Shown: positions 1 through 8,279, counted from the stretch's first letter. The stretch is 64,000 nucleotides of DNA from Fibrobacter succinogenes (GCA_902756345.1 CACVQR010000001.1:186001-250000); one strand, 5' to 3'. Notes: a model not told the origin generated them from the sequence alone. Translations and numbers: made by a program.

Positions 1-587
1 TTGATTCTTTTACGGTGATGACTCAGAATCTGAATTACGCTGATACGATAATCGATAGTACAACGACGGTTTTTGATGATTCGAAGGTTGAAAAACGTTG
101 CTACCAAGATGACCCTTGGTATTGTGACAATTATTTCGGAGCACTTTACACTTGGAGCGAAGCGTTGGGACTTCCCAAAGTGTGTGACAGCGTCGGTGTT
201 GCAGATGACTCAAGATGTAACATAAAGCTTGGTTACGATGCTAAAGTGCAGGGTGTTTGCCCGGAAGGTTGGCATGTGATGAACGAGACTGAGTGGAAAC
301 ACTTTGCGTCACCTCGGGGAATAGATGCTAGTTATACTATGTTGTCTCGTGCTGTATGGGAAAACGAAAAAAAGACTAATTCCAGTGGAATGTCATTACT
401 GCCTAATGGGGATGAAAATCCGAGTAATGGTCTTGCTACGTTTTGGTTGCCTGAAGAAAAAGCTGATGATGGCCTAGGCGCCATAATAGTTAACATTTCG
501 TCTTCTCTTATCATTTCGCCGACTTATAAGAAGGGTGCACTTCCGGTTCGCTGCGTAATGGACGAAGGCGATACATTCGTTAAGTAA
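1..587 (+). CDS. FISUMP-domain protein, 5' truncated
   Basis: The reading frame is open to the left edge (codons from base 3), so the true start lies outside the window; the GTG at 15 is only internal. The visible ~195 residues match the Fibrobacter succinogenes major paralogous domain (TIGR02145). They contain the hallmark MTQNLNYAD near the start, a GALYTWSEA stretch, GVCPEGWHVMNETEW in the middle and LPVRCVMD near the end. Proteins of this family are usually secreted or surface lipoproteins whose biochemical role is unknown. The signal peptide and any N-terminal domains are not visible. The frame ends in TAA and is followed by a long hairpin and repeat region rather than by another gene. 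Confidence 0.85.
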   Translation, partial: DSFTVMTQNLNYADTIIDSTTTVFDDSKVEKRCYQDDPWYCDNYFGALYTWSEALGLPKVCDSVGVADDSRCNIKLGYDAKVQGVCPEGWHVMNETEWKHFASPRGIDASYTMLSRAVWENEKKTNSSGMSLLPNGDENPSNGLATFWLPEEKADDGLGAIIVNISSSLIISPTYKKGALPVRCVMDEGDTFVK

Positions 588-622
588 AAATTTTAACAAA
601 AAAACAAGTTAGTGATTTCGAT

Positions 623-681
623 AAATGCGTAAGGCGAGTGAAACAGGATTGCTTGCAAGCCTATTTCCGAGCCTAGCATTT
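623..681. repeat. long imperfect hairpin after FISUMP gene
   Basis: Outer arms AAATGC (623-628) and GCATTT (676-681), then GGC (633-635) with GCC (671-673). The inner arms are GAAACAGG (640-647) and CCTATTTC (660-667) with one mismatch, closed by the palindrome GCTTGCAAGC (651-660). It lies 36 bp past the stop codon. It could be a 3' RNA structure or a repeat element; there is no U-tract, so a canonical terminator is unlikely. Confidence 0.55.
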
Positions 682-749
682 AGTACGTAGTACAATCCGT
701 GTGGCCTTTTTAGCATGCATCAAAGGAGGTCCCACCTTGGTGGCCATGC

Positions 750-777
750 GCACTAAGCACTAAAAGTGCTAAGTGCT
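750..777. repeat. inverted heptamer element
   Basis: Two copies of GCACTAA (750-763) are followed directly by two copies of AAGTGCT (764-777). Each unit is exactly 7 bp, and the two halves are inverted so that AGCACT/AGTGCT can pair. The CACTAA core resembles units of the heptamer array at 4571-4654 and the element at 27946-27980. Confidence 0.6.
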
Positions 778-1145
778 GTCCGCCCGGCCTTCGCCGGGAA
801 GACAACGGGAGTGGCATGCCCAAAGGCGGAAGAAGATAAGTCGTTGAGCGAACATTCGTCGGCCGAAGGCCGAGGCCATGTGAGCTTAAAGCCCCATGCG
901 TTAAGCTGGGGCTGTGGCGAGAGTGAGGCGAAATCGACTATTCTTTTTTGCGATAGAGCCGAACGGTCTTGATGGCGTGCGGAGCAGGCTGAGCCGGAGC
1001 GCTTTTTTTTCGGACATGAAAAGCTGATGCCGATTTCCATCGGCATGACGCGGGCGGGGAAAGGAGGTGCCGCATCGAGTGCGGCAAGACAGTGAGCAAT
1101 TCATTCCACACGGCTCATTTCTGGAGCCGTGGGCATTTTGAATTT

Positions 1146-1231
1146 GGGGTCTTAGGGGCAACGCCCCTAGGCGAGAAGGTAGCGGATGCCGCACACGGCA
1201 GAAGCGAGGGAGAGACTTCTCCCTTTTCATG
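1146..1231 (+). repeat. three-hairpin repeat, intergenic copy
   Basis: Hairpin 1 is TAGGGGC/GCCCCTA (1153-1159 with 1163-1169). Hairpin 2 is TGCCG/CGGCA (1187-1191 with 1196-1200). Hairpin 3 is AGGGAGA/TCTCCCT (1207-1213 with 1218-1224). The stretch TAGCGGATGCCG and the following GCGAGGG also occur, in the same order and with similar flanks, at 39471-39555 inside the TonB-receptor gene. There hairpin 3 differs in both arms but is still fully paired. Confidence 0.7.
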
Positions 1232-1380
1232 CATCAAAGGAGGTGCCGGGTCTACGCCCGGCATGACAGCGGGCAGAACCCCTCCCCCCCTTCAACATAA
1301 GCATATTTTTTTCAGTTTTATGTTCCACTGCCCATAAAAAATATACATTATGGGTGTAAACCCTTATTTTTAGGACACTT

Positions 1381-2124
1381 ATGGCATTTATTCGTGCAAT
1401 TTTCTACTACTTGTTCATTGGAGTAGGGCTTTTCGTTGTCGGTCTTCCGTTCATGTTTTACAAGGGCGTGCTTTGCAGGCGCTGGGCAGACAGCACCCGC
1501 ATATGCATCCCGTTTTTCCAGGTTTTGTTCAAGTTGTCGGGAATCAAGGTCGAAATCGAAGGCAAGGAGAACATTCCGGACCACAAGAAGTTCGTGCTCA
1601 TAGCCAACCACCAGAGTTTTTTGGACATCAACGTCATTTGGCCCTCGATTACCATGACCTCGTTCATTGCGAAGGCGGAACTCTGGAAGATTCCCGTGTT
1701 CGGCTGGGTCTTGACTAAAATCGGCTGCATTCCGGTGCACAAGAACCCGCGCAAGAACCTAGGCATGGGTGCTGTCGTGAAAAAGCGCCTCGAAGACAAC
1801 GTGACCATTTCGGTGTTCCCCGAAGGACATCGCAGCAACGACGGGCACATGCTCCCGTTCCAGAACGGCATTTTCCGCATGGCCAAGGAAAACAAGTTTC
1901 CGCTCCTGCCGGTGACGCTTGTGGATACGGGCAAGCGGCTTTCCAAGACCAAGTGGGCGCAGACCCCGGGTGTGGTAAAGATTGTGGTGCACCCGCTCCA
2001 GACACCCGAAAGCTTTGAGAACAAATCCGCCACGCAGCTGCGCGACGAGATTCACAACATGATTTCTTCGGCGCTGCCCTACAGACAGGCCGACGCCGCC
2101 ACCGCGGCAAACAAGGAGGCCTAA
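1381..2124 (+). CDS. plsC: 1-acyl-sn-glycerol-3-phosphate acyltransferase
   Basis: Transfers an acyl chain to lysophosphatidic acid to form phosphatidic acid, an early step of membrane phospholipid synthesis at the inner membrane. The 247-aa protein has an N-terminal hydrophobic segment (about residues 4-30), then the acyltransferase signature NHQSFLD (the H-x4-D catalytic motif, near residue 78) and the substrate-binding motif FPEGHRS (near 150). The length fits the PlsC family. The ATG at 1381 has only a weak upstream ribosome site (AGGACACTT). It ends 1 bp before rnr, whose ribosome site AAGGAGG lies within the last plsC codons, so the two are probably co-transcribed. Confidence 0.9.
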   Translation: MAFIRAIFYYLFIGVGLFVVGLPFMFYKGVLCRRWADSTRICIPFFQVLFKLSGIKVEIEGKENIPDHKKFVLIANHQSFLDINVIWPSITMTSFIAKAELWKIPVFGWVLTKIGCIPVHKNPRKNLGMGAVVKKRLEDNVTISVFPEGHRSNDGHMLPFQNGIFRMAKENKFPLLPVTLVDTGKRLSKTKWAQTPGVVKIVVHPLQTPESFENKSATQLRDEIHNMISSALPYRQADAATAANKEA

Positions 2125-2125
2125 T

Positions 2126-4537
2126 ATGGCTCAGCATTTACCTAGCGAAGAACAGATTATTGCCATTTTGCGTGACGAACCGATGGTCGGTAGCCGCCTG
2201 CGTAGCGCACTCGGGCTGCCCAAAAAGCAGAAGATGGCTTTTAAGCAGATGCTCGCCGACATGGTGGACCGCGGGCTTTTGAAGCGTACCAGCCACAAGG
2301 AATACCAGCTGGGCGATGGCGAAACTGTCGAAGAAAAACGCGAAAAGCGCGTGAAGAAGATTGCGGAACAGTACCCCGAAGACAACCGCCGCCTGGGCGC
2401 ACGTAGCCGCCGCCAGACGGGCAAGGAAAACGAAACCCGCGTAAAACGCGGCATTCTGCACCAGACGGGCGAAGAAGAATGGGAAGTGCACGAACTCGAA
2501 ACCGGCAAGGTGTACGAGATGTGCCACCGCAGGCAGGCCCCGGGCAAGGAAGGCGAAACCATCAGCTTTACGCTGTACCCGCATCCGAAACTCAAGCACA
2601 GCTACCTCGCAAAGGTAGACCGCACCGCCGAAGCCATGAACATCAGCTGGGACGAAGTCAAGACCAAGTTCATGGAAGACGCGAACTTGCCGAAGGACTT
2701 CAGCCCCGCCATCAAGAAGTATGTGGACGGCGTCAAGGAGCCGTGCGGCAAGGATTTCAAGGGCCGCGTGGATTACAGGCAGCTCACGATTCTCTGCATT
2801 GACCCCGATGGCGCCATGGACCACGACGACGCCATTAGCGTGGAACGCACCGCCAAGGGCTACAGGCTGGGCGTGCACATTGCCGACGTGAGCTACTACG
2901 TACCCGAAGGGAGCGAACTCGATGAAGAGGCTCTGGAAAGGAGCTACACGCAGTACCTGCCGTGGACCGCCGTGCCGATGCTCCCGGACAAGCTTTCGAG
3001 CAATATTTGTAGCTTGCACCAGGGCGTGGACCGCTGCGCATTCACCTGCATGATGGAACTCGACAAGCACGCGAACGTGCTCAGTTGGGATTTCCACCGC
3101 AGTATCGTGAAGATTACCAAGTCCATCACCTACGAGCAGGCGATGGAAATGATGAAGAACGGCGACGACGACATCAAGGCGCTCGCCGAGGTGACCGCAC
3201 TCTTGAAGCAGAACCGCACCAAGGACGGCCTGCTGGAATTTCAGAGCACCGAATTCGGCTGCAAATTCAACGAGAAAGGCGAACCGGAAAAGATTTACCC
3301 GCGCACCACTGACGAATCGAATTCGTGGGTGGAAGAATGCATGCTCATTGCGAACAACTGCTGCGCGAAGGAACTCAAGAAGCGTAAGCTCCAGGGCATT
3401 TACCGTATCCACGAGGCGCCAGACACCAAGGACATCATGGAATTGTACTACATGTACCCGGACCTGTTCAAGGATTCTCCGGTGATGTTGCGCGACCTGG
3501 GCAAGCCCCGCAGCGGCGACACGAACCTGAACCCGACGGCATTCAAGCTGTACGAACATTTGGTGAAACGCGCCCAAGGCGACGAGACGCTCACGAACCG
3601 CATTCTGCGCAGCATGCAGAAGGCGCATTACGACAGCAACAGCTTCGGCCACTTTGCGCTGAACTGGCAGGACTATGCGCACTTTACGAGCCCGATTCGC
3701 CGTTACGCCGACTTGTGGTGCCACCGTGAACTCGCGCGCAAGGGCAAGGAAATTACCGCCGAACGCAAGAACAGCGTCATTGAAGTGTGCGACCTGATTT
3801 CGGCAAATGAAGTCAAGAACCAGAAAATCGAACGCATCGCCATCAAGGTGTGCAGCTGCTGGATTTTGAAGAGCCACATTGGCGACGACTTCGAGGCAAC
3901 CGTCACGGGCATCGAAGAATGGGGCATCTACGTTTCTATCGCCGACCCGATTGCCGAAGGCCTAGTGCGCTTCCGCGATATTGCCGGTGACGACTTCTAC
4001 GTATTCAACCCAGATCAGGGACTCGCTTTTGGCAAGAAGAGCGGGCGTACGTTCCGGCGCGGCGACAAGGTGCTGGTGCGCCTTTTGCGGGTAGACCCGC
4101 TGCGCGGTCAGGCGGACTTCAGCATTATCGAAAAACTCTCTAGCGAACCGAAGAAGCGCCGCCGTCAGGGTGAATCTCGCGACGATTACAACGACTACCG
4201 CAACCGCGACGTTCATGAACGCGCTGACCGCGCCGCTGCGGCGGAAGCCCTCGGCTACGTGAGCCAGCCCGACGACGACTTTGACGACGACGTTCCGGAA
4301 TTCGTTTCGGCGCACAGCCACATGAACCGTGGCGGTCGCGGAAAATCACGCGGCGGCAGGTTCGATTCCGATGCTCCGAGCTTCGAACGTTCTGGCCGCA
4401 GTTCTCGCGGCAAGGGCGGAAGCTCTCGTGGTGGCGACCGAAACAGCCGCGATGACCGCGAAGGATTCCATGTCGCAAGCAAGCCGCGTAGGGGCGGCTC
4501 CCGCAAGGGTGCCGGTCGCAGCCAAAGGAGAAGGTAA
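2126..4537 (+). CDS. rnr: ribonuclease R
   Basis: A 3'-5' exoribonuclease of the RNB (RNase II) family that degrades structured RNA. Of 803 residues, 1-70 look like the N-terminal helix-turn-helix/cold-shock part. The RNB core carries the metal-binding aspartates in IDPDGAMDHDDA (about residues 225-236). An S1 RNA-binding domain follows (DDFEATVTGIEEWGIYVS, about 590-680). The last ~130 residues form a basic Arg/Gly/Ser-rich low-complexity tail ending in RSQRRR, longer than in many homologues and probably an additional RNA-binding tail. It starts 1 bp after plsC with a strong ribosome-binding site. Confidence 0.93.
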   Translation: MAQHLPSEEQIIAILRDEPMVGSRLRSALGLPKKQKMAFKQMLADMVDRGLLKRTSHKEYQLGDGETVEEKREKRVKKIAEQYPEDNRRLGARSRRQTGKENETRVKRGILHQTGEEEWEVHELETGKVYEMCHRRQAPGKEGETISFTLYPHPKLKHSYLAKVDRTAEAMNISWDEVKTKFMEDANLPKDFSPAIKKYVDGVKEPCGKDFKGRVDYRQLTILCIDPDGAMDHDDAISVERTAKGYRLGVHIADVSYYVPEGSELDEEALERSYTQYLPWTAVPMLPDKLSSNICSLHQGVDRCAFTCMMELDKHANVLSWDFHRSIVKITKSITYEQAMEMMKNGDDDIKALAEVTALLKQNRTKDGLLEFQSTEFGCKFNEKGEPEKIYPRTTDESNSWVEECMLIANNCCAKELKKRKLQGIYRIHEAPDTKDIMELYYMYPDLFKDSPVMLRDLGKPRSGDTNLNPTAFKLYEHLVKRAQGDETLTNRILRSMQKAHYDSNSFGHFALNWQDYAHFTSPIRRYADLWCHRELARKGKEITAERKNSVIEVCDLISANEVKNQKIERIAIKVCSCWILKSHIGDDFEATVTGIEEWGIYVSIADPIAEGLVRFRDIAGDDFYVFNPDQGLAFGKKSGRTFRRGDKVLVRLLRVDPLRGQADFSIIEKLSSEPKKRRRQGESRDDYNDYRNRDVHERADRAAAAEALGYVSQPDDDFDDDVPEFVSAHSHMNRGGRGKSRGGRFDSDAPSFERSGRSSRGKGGSSRGGDRNSRDDREGFHVASKPRRGGSRKGAGRSQRRR

Positions 4538-4570
4538 TATGCAATGCGTGATGTGAGAAGTGTAATTATA

Positions 4571-4654
4571 CACCTCACACTCCACACTTCGCACTAACCA
4601 CTGTCTACTACCTACCGTCTACTTCCTACTGTCTACTTCCTACTGTCTACTAAC
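4571..4654 (+). repeat. 12-unit heptamer tandem array before start codon
   Basis: Twelve consecutive 7-bp units run from CACCTCA at 4571 to TACTAAC at 4648-4654. Most fit YACTNNC, with TACTGTC three times and TACTTCC twice. The array ends 1 bp before the ATG of the glycosyltransferase gene, so that gene has no Shine-Dalgarno sequence. Just upstream, TGTGAG-AA-GTGTA pairs with TACACCTCACA, giving the element an inverted left arm. Related arrays lie at 27103-27130, 27212-27239 and 52266-52314. Confidence 0.85.
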
Positions 4655-4655
4655 T

Positions 4656-5588
4656 ATGTCCAGCAACGGTAAAATCATTCTCTACGCCAGCTACCAGACC
4701 GGGGAAACTCTCCCCGGGTATGTGAGGTTTGCGCTAAAGCACCTTGCGGAAACAGACTTTACCGTCGTACTGCTCACGAACAAGCGTCCGCTTTCGGCCG
4801 AGACGATGTCGTTCCTGGAAGACAACGGAATCAAGCTTTACCTGACCGAAAATCACGGATTCGATTTTGGCATGTGGCGCCGGTTCCTGAAGGATGTTGC
4901 CAACGGCCGTAGCAGCCTCGTGGAATTCAACAGCATCACTCGCCTGCTGCTCGTAAACGATTCTATCGTCTACTTCCAGAACAACTTTGCCGACTTTATC
5001 CGCCGCGCCGAAGCGAGCACCGCCGACGTGGTATCGCTTACGCAAAACGACGAAGTTCGCCCGCACCTGCAATCGTTCTTCTTGTACCTAAAGCAAGAAG
5101 CCCTCGGAGCATTCTACCTGCACCTGCTTGAAACGCCCGAACAAGACACGTTCTATGACGTGGTGCACCGCCTCGAAATCGGCATGGCGAATGTATTCGA
5201 CGAAGCCGAAATCAGGACTGCATCGCTATACAACACGCATTTACGAGCCCTGTTCGCCTACCCCGAGCTGATTGCACAAGGCGGCGGATTCATCAAGCGC
5301 AAGCTCTTGCAGCATCGTTTCAGCTTTAAAGAGAAAGCCCATTTTATTCGTCAAAAGGCCTACAACGCCTTGAACGCTGACTACCACAAGATGATTCTGG
5401 ACGCAGGACTTGCTCCCGACTTTAAAGAAGAATGGCTCCCGAAACCTGTTGGCAATTCTACAAGCCAGGCATTAGACAAACTTTGGCAGAACGCATTCGA
5501 CAAAGTCGGCTGGCCCGTGCTCCGCACCGCCATTAAAACAAAATACAAGATTCTCGGCAAGCCGCTTGACGGCGACGAGTATAAATAA
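4656..5588 (+). CDS. RgpF-like rhamnan-synthesis glycosyltransferase
   Basis: The 310-aa protein resembles the rhamnan synthesis protein F family (PF05045), which acts in cell-surface polysaccharide assembly. Visible family features are the early ILYASYQTGE, the ENHGFDFGMWRR motif (about residues 66-77), LLLVNDSIVYFQNNF (about 99-113) and LQSFFLYLKQEALGAFY. There is no signal peptide or membrane segment, so it is probably cytoplasmic. The acceptor sugar cannot be told from the sequence. The start is unusual: the ATG directly follows the heptamer array and has no recognisable ribosome site. It ends at a bidirectional terminator shared with yidC. No other polysaccharide genes lie nearby. Confidence 0.75.
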   Translation: MSSNGKIILYASYQTGETLPGYVRFALKHLAETDFTVVLLTNKRPLSAETMSFLEDNGIKLYLTENHGFDFGMWRRFLKDVANGRSSLVEFNSITRLLLVNDSIVYFQNNFADFIRRAEASTADVVSLTQNDEVRPHLQSFFLYLKQEALGAFYLHLLETPEQDTFYDVVHRLEIGMANVFDEAEIRTASLYNTHLRALFAYPELIAQGGGFIKRKLLQHRFSFKEKAHFIRQKAYNALNADYHKMILDAGLAPDFKEEWLPKPVGNSTSQALDKLWQNAFDKVGWPVLRTAIKTKYKILGKPLDGDEYK

Positions 5589-5603
5589 ATTTTGTTACTA
5601 TGC

Positions 5604-5632
5604 AAAAGCTCCCGAAAAAATCGGGAGCTTTT
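5604..5632. terminator. bidirectional terminator
   Basis: Perfect stem GCTCCCGA (5608-5615) with TCGGGAGC (5621-5628), flanked by A4 on the left and T4 on the right. It sits between the converging glycosyltransferase and yidC genes and can serve both. Confidence 0.9.
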
Positions 5633-5654
5633 CCAATATAAATCTTGAGAGCTA

Positions 5655-7523
5655 TTACTTCACGATTTCGGCGTCGACGACCTTCTTGCCATTCACGGTC
5701 TTCGGGCCGTTATTGCCGTTGTCGCGGCGGATGATCTTGTACTGAATGATGCTCCAGAAGTTAGACACGATCCAGTAGAGCACAAGGCCAGACGGCATCA
5801 CCGCGCTGAACAGGAACATCATAGCGGGCATCATCCAAGTCATCATCTTAGCCTGGGCGGGGTCCATGGCGCCGTTGCCGCTCATGGTTACCTTGGTTTG
5901 GAAGTAGGTGGTAACCACCATAATCCACGGGAGCAGGGCGAGGCCATCGGGCATGAGGAACGGAATGCTGAAGCCGTGGAAGATCACGTCGCTACGGCTG
6001 AGGTCGGTAATCCAGAGGAAGGCCGGCATGCCGCGGAGTTCGACGGCGCGACCGAGCACGAAGAAGAGGCCCATGAAAATCGGCATCTGGATAATCATCG
6101 GGAGGCAGCCGCCGGTGCAGCTGGCGAGCGGGTTCACGCCGTTCTTGGCGTAGAGTTCCATAATGGCGGCCTGCTTCTTCTGCGGATCGCTGCGGTACTT
6201 CACGTTGATTTCGTCGAGCTGCGGCTTGAGCTTGCTCATGGCAGAAGTCGACTTGAGCTGCTTGATGGTGAACGGGGTCGTAATACCGCGCACGATGAAG
6301 GTCACGAGGATAATGGCGACGCCGTAGTTCGGAATGATGGAGTAGAAGAACTTGAGCAGCTTGAGGAGCATGGCGCAAATCCACACGAACCAGACGCTGG
6401 AACCGGGGAACCACTTGGAACCGGTCACGATAATCTTTTCATAGCCCTGGCCGAGAGATTCGACTTCGGCCCATTCCAGCGGGAGCACCATAAAGTTGTA
6501 GGCAACGGAATCGCCGCGCACGGCGTCTGCAATGGAGAGGCTGTAGGTACCCGGATCCGGGTTGCCTTCGGTCGCCAAATTGATGTGCTTGGCCTTGACC
6601 TGGGCGGGCACCGGAGAATCGAACTGCACCGACATCGCTACATACTTGCGGCGCATGCCGACCCAGTAGTAGTTGGCGTTGTCGAAGGTCATGGCATCGT
6701 TGAATGTTTCGCGTTCGGTGATTTCGTTGTTCTTGAAAATCACTTCGCTAAAGAAGTAGCTGGTACCGCCGAAGCTCTTGCCCTTCGGGAATTCTTCGGT
6801 TTCACGCATGCCGCCCTTCCAGGAGAGCTCGTACTTGTCGACGCGGAAACCCTTGAACTTGTTCACCTGGCGAACAGCGACGCCAGCCTTGGTAAAGCCG
6901 TAGCTACGCACGAGCTGGTTGCCGTTGGCATCGGTAAAGACAAACTGCACCGTGGTATCGTTTTCGACATTGATCCATTCCGGAGCGTCTACATTGAACA
7001 TGACTTCGGAAAGGTCCGCACCGCCGAGGTTCAGGTCGAGGGCGCCGAGCGCGGTATCCTGAATGAGTTCGGGGAAATGGTTTGCGGAATCCGGCAGGGC
7101 CTTGACGATAACGCTCTGGACCTTGCCGCCCTTGTTAGAAAGGGTCATGATGAACTTGTCGGTTTCGACCGTGACCGTACGCGGGGCGATTACCTTCGGG
7201 GCTTCGACGGCGGCAGAGGAAGAATCGCTTGTAACGACACTTGACGTATCCCCCGCTGCCTTCAATTCCGAATTCTGAATTCCGGATTCCGAATTTCCAA
7301 GAACCGGGGCAGCCTTAATCTCGGCAGTTGCGCCGGGGAGCACGAGTCCGCTTGCGGACGGAGATTCGGCAGAATCGGCGACCTGGGCGGCGGCTTCCTT
7401 CGCTGCAGCCTGCTTTGCGAGCTTGGCCTTTTCGGCAGCTTCGTTGTTTGCGCTCGTCATGGAGAACCACCAAATCATGATGGCTGCGATAAGGACTGAT
7501 CCGATAAGAGTATTCTTGTTCAT
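5655..7523 (-). CDS. yidC: membrane protein insertase YidC
   Basis: Inserts and folds inner-membrane proteins, alone or with the Sec translocon. The 622-aa protein has the long Gram-negative form: TM1 (about residues 7-22), a low-complexity linker (about 28-115), the large periplasmic P1 domain (about 120-380), then the conserved insertase core with TM segments such as YGVAIILVTFIVRGIT and MIIQMPIFMGLFFVLGRAV and a basic tail. Last gene of rpmH-rnpA-yidD-yidC; its ATG overlaps the yidD stop by 4 bp. The linker contains a heptamer tandem repeat (7265-7299) encoding a run around NSESGIQNSE. Confidence 0.95.
   Translation of the reverse strand: MNKNTLIGSVLIAAIMIWWFSMTSANNEAAEKAKLAKQAAAKEAAAQVADSAESPSASGLVLPGATAEIKAAPVLGNSESGIQNSELKAAGDTSSVVTSDSSSAAVEAPKVIAPRTVTVETDKFIMTLSNKGGKVQSVIVKALPDSANHFPELIQDTALGALDLNLGGADLSEVMFNVDAPEWINVENDTTVQFVFTDANGNQLVRSYGFTKAGVAVRQVNKFKGFRVDKYELSWKGGMRETEEFPKGKSFGGTSYFFSEVIFKNNEITERETFNDAMTFDNANYYWVGMRRKYVAMSVQFDSPVPAQVKAKHINLATEGNPDPGTYSLSIADAVRGDSVAYNFMVLPLEWAEVESLGQGYEKIIVTGSKWFPGSSVWFVWICAMLLKLLKFFYSIIPNYGVAIILVTFIVRGITTPFTIKQLKSTSAMSKLKPQLDEINVKYRSDPQKKQAAIMELYAKNGVNPLASCTGGCLPMIIQMPIFMGLFFVLGRAVELRGMPAFLWITDLSRSDVIFHGFSIPFLMPDGLALLPWIMVVTTYFQTKVTMSGNGAMDPAQAKMMTWMMPAMMFLFSAVMPSGLVLYWIVSNFWSIIQYKIIRRDNGNNGPKTVNGKKVVDAEIVK
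7265..7299 (-). repeat. heptamer array inside yidC linker
   Basis: Five 7-bp units on the plus strand: ATTCCGA, ATTCTGA, ATTCCGG, ATTCCGA, ATTTCCA. Three units span 21 bp, so the array reads as a 7-residue periodicity. It lies in the poorly conserved linker of YidC. The same unit family occurs at 54813-54840, 54876-54903 and 58822-58849, all outside genes. Confidence 0.75.
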
Positions 7524-7777
7524 CTCTTTTCCTTTTTGGGCGGGACCGGGTCATAGCCGCCCTTGCAAAACGGGTTGCATCTTAAAATTCTATAAACCGC
7601 AAGAAAGAAACCTTTGAACACGCCATGCACCTGAATCGCTTCAATCGCGTACTGTGAGCATGTCGGCTGGAACCTGCATACCCCGTGAAAAAAATAGGGG
7701 TGAATCAACTGGTACAGCCGGATAGGCACAATCAAGGAGCCTTTCAGGACTTCGTTAACCTTGTGCGTCCAAGCCAT
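7520..7777 (-). CDS. yidD: membrane protein insertion efficiency factor YidD
   Basis: Small (85 aa) YidD-family protein that assists YidC-dependent insertion, associated with the inner membrane through an amphipathic helix. The family signature is clear: CRFQPTCSQYAIEAI (about residues 37-51), then FKGFFLAVYRILRCNPFCKGGYDPVP. The stop overlaps the yidC start by 4 bp, and its own start lies 23 bp inside the end of rnpA, so the three are translationally coupled. Confidence 0.94.
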   Translation of the reverse strand: MAWTHKVNEVLKGSLIVPIRLYQLIHPYFFHGVCRFQPTCSQYAIEAIQVHGVFKGFFLAVYRILRCNPFCKGGYDPVPPKKEKR

Positions 7778-8105
7778 CGGTCCATTCCATTTTCTTGAAC
7801 ACCTTGAGCGCCGACTCGCGCATGCGTTCCGAAGACATGACCTCGGAATTGTCGCTCACAATGATCATCGCCCACACGGGCTTTGCGATATGGGGAACCC
7901 TTTCAAAAAACAGGGGCCGCAGTAATCTACGGCACTTGTTGCGGTAAACAGCGTTACCGTTCTTCTTTTTTGCCAAAAAGCAAAAACGACAAAAACCGTC
8001 CGGGCTTTCTATCCAACGCATCGTGAAAGACGGCGTGCGGATGAACTTCCCATGGACGGCTACTTGCCGATAAGCTGGCTGGTTAGGCAGCCTATAGGAG
8101 CGCAA
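7755..8105 (-). CDS. rnpA: ribonuclease P protein component
   Basis: Protein subunit of RNase P, which removes 5' leaders from precursor tRNAs. The 116-aa basic protein carries the family signature as RNKCRRLLR (consensus RNxxKRxxR), with a preceding FCFLAKKKNGNAV strand. It lies 18 bp downstream of rpmH in the classical rpmH-rnpA order. The N-terminal half is less conserved, so an internal start is possible, but no better ribosome site was seen. The RNA subunit gene is not in the window. Confidence 0.88.
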   Translation of the reverse strand: MRSYRLPNQPAYRQVAVHGKFIRTPSFTMRWIESPDGFCRFCFLAKKKNGNAVYRNKCRRLLRPLFFERVPHIAKPVWAMIIVSDNSEVMSSERMRESALKVFKKMEWTDGLDAQG

Positions 8106-8123
8106 CGAGGCTATGAGCCAATC

Positions 8124-8279
8124 CTACTTTTTGTAGATGGTGTCGCTCACGGTGAGGCGCTTGCGACCCTTGGCGCGACGACGGCTCAGAACAGCACGAC
8201 CCCAACGGTCTTCCATGCGGGCACGGAAACCATGCTTGTTGGCGCGCTTACGATTATGAGGCTGGAATGTTCTTTTCAT
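8124..8279 (-). CDS. rpmH: 50S ribosomal protein L34
   Basis: Translation from the ATG at 8279 gives 51 residues starting [21 protein letters not shown], then [21 protein letters not shown], the unmistakable L34 signature. It ends in a short SDTIYKK extension beyond the usual 44-47 residues. Component of the large ribosomal subunit. It is the first gene of the rpmH-rnpA-yidD-yidC operon. Confidence 0.97.
   Translation of the reverse strand: MKRTFQPHNRKRANKHGFRARMEDRWGRAVLSRRRAKGRKRLTVSDTIYKK

Larger units (their letters stand above)
588..1380. repeat. gene-free repeat-rich intergenic block
   Basis: These 793 bases hold no credible gene: the open frames are compositionally repetitive and resemble no family. 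The block is a mosaic of inverted repeats. They include a long imperfect hairpin (623-681), a heptamer palindrome (750-777), CCCGGC/GCCGGG (783-798), interleaved complementary segments (883-913), an ATGCCGAT/ATCGGCAT hairpin around 1026-1047 and a three-hairpin element (1146-1231). The 17-mer at 714-730 recurs exactly at 1228-1244, and its AAAGGAGGT part also occurs at 1060-1068. Each AAAGGAGGT is followed directly by a GC-rich hairpin. I interpret it as accumulated small palindromic mobile repeats. Confidence 0.7.

Noticed and set aside
766-1337. Small open frames in the repeat block after the FISUMP gene
   Set aside because: Encoded peptides are palindromic-repeat translations with no ribosome site or similarity.
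588-1380. tRNA, rRNA, tmRNA or RNase P RNA gene
   Set aside because: No cloverleaf with T-loop sequence, CCA end or RNase P/tmRNA signature could be found; only repeat hairpins.
4571-4654. CRISPR array
   Set aside because: Units are contiguous 7-mers with no spacers; no cas genes in the window.
5898-7244. 448-codon open frame antisense to yidC
   Set aside because: Shadow of yidC; no domain or signal recognised.
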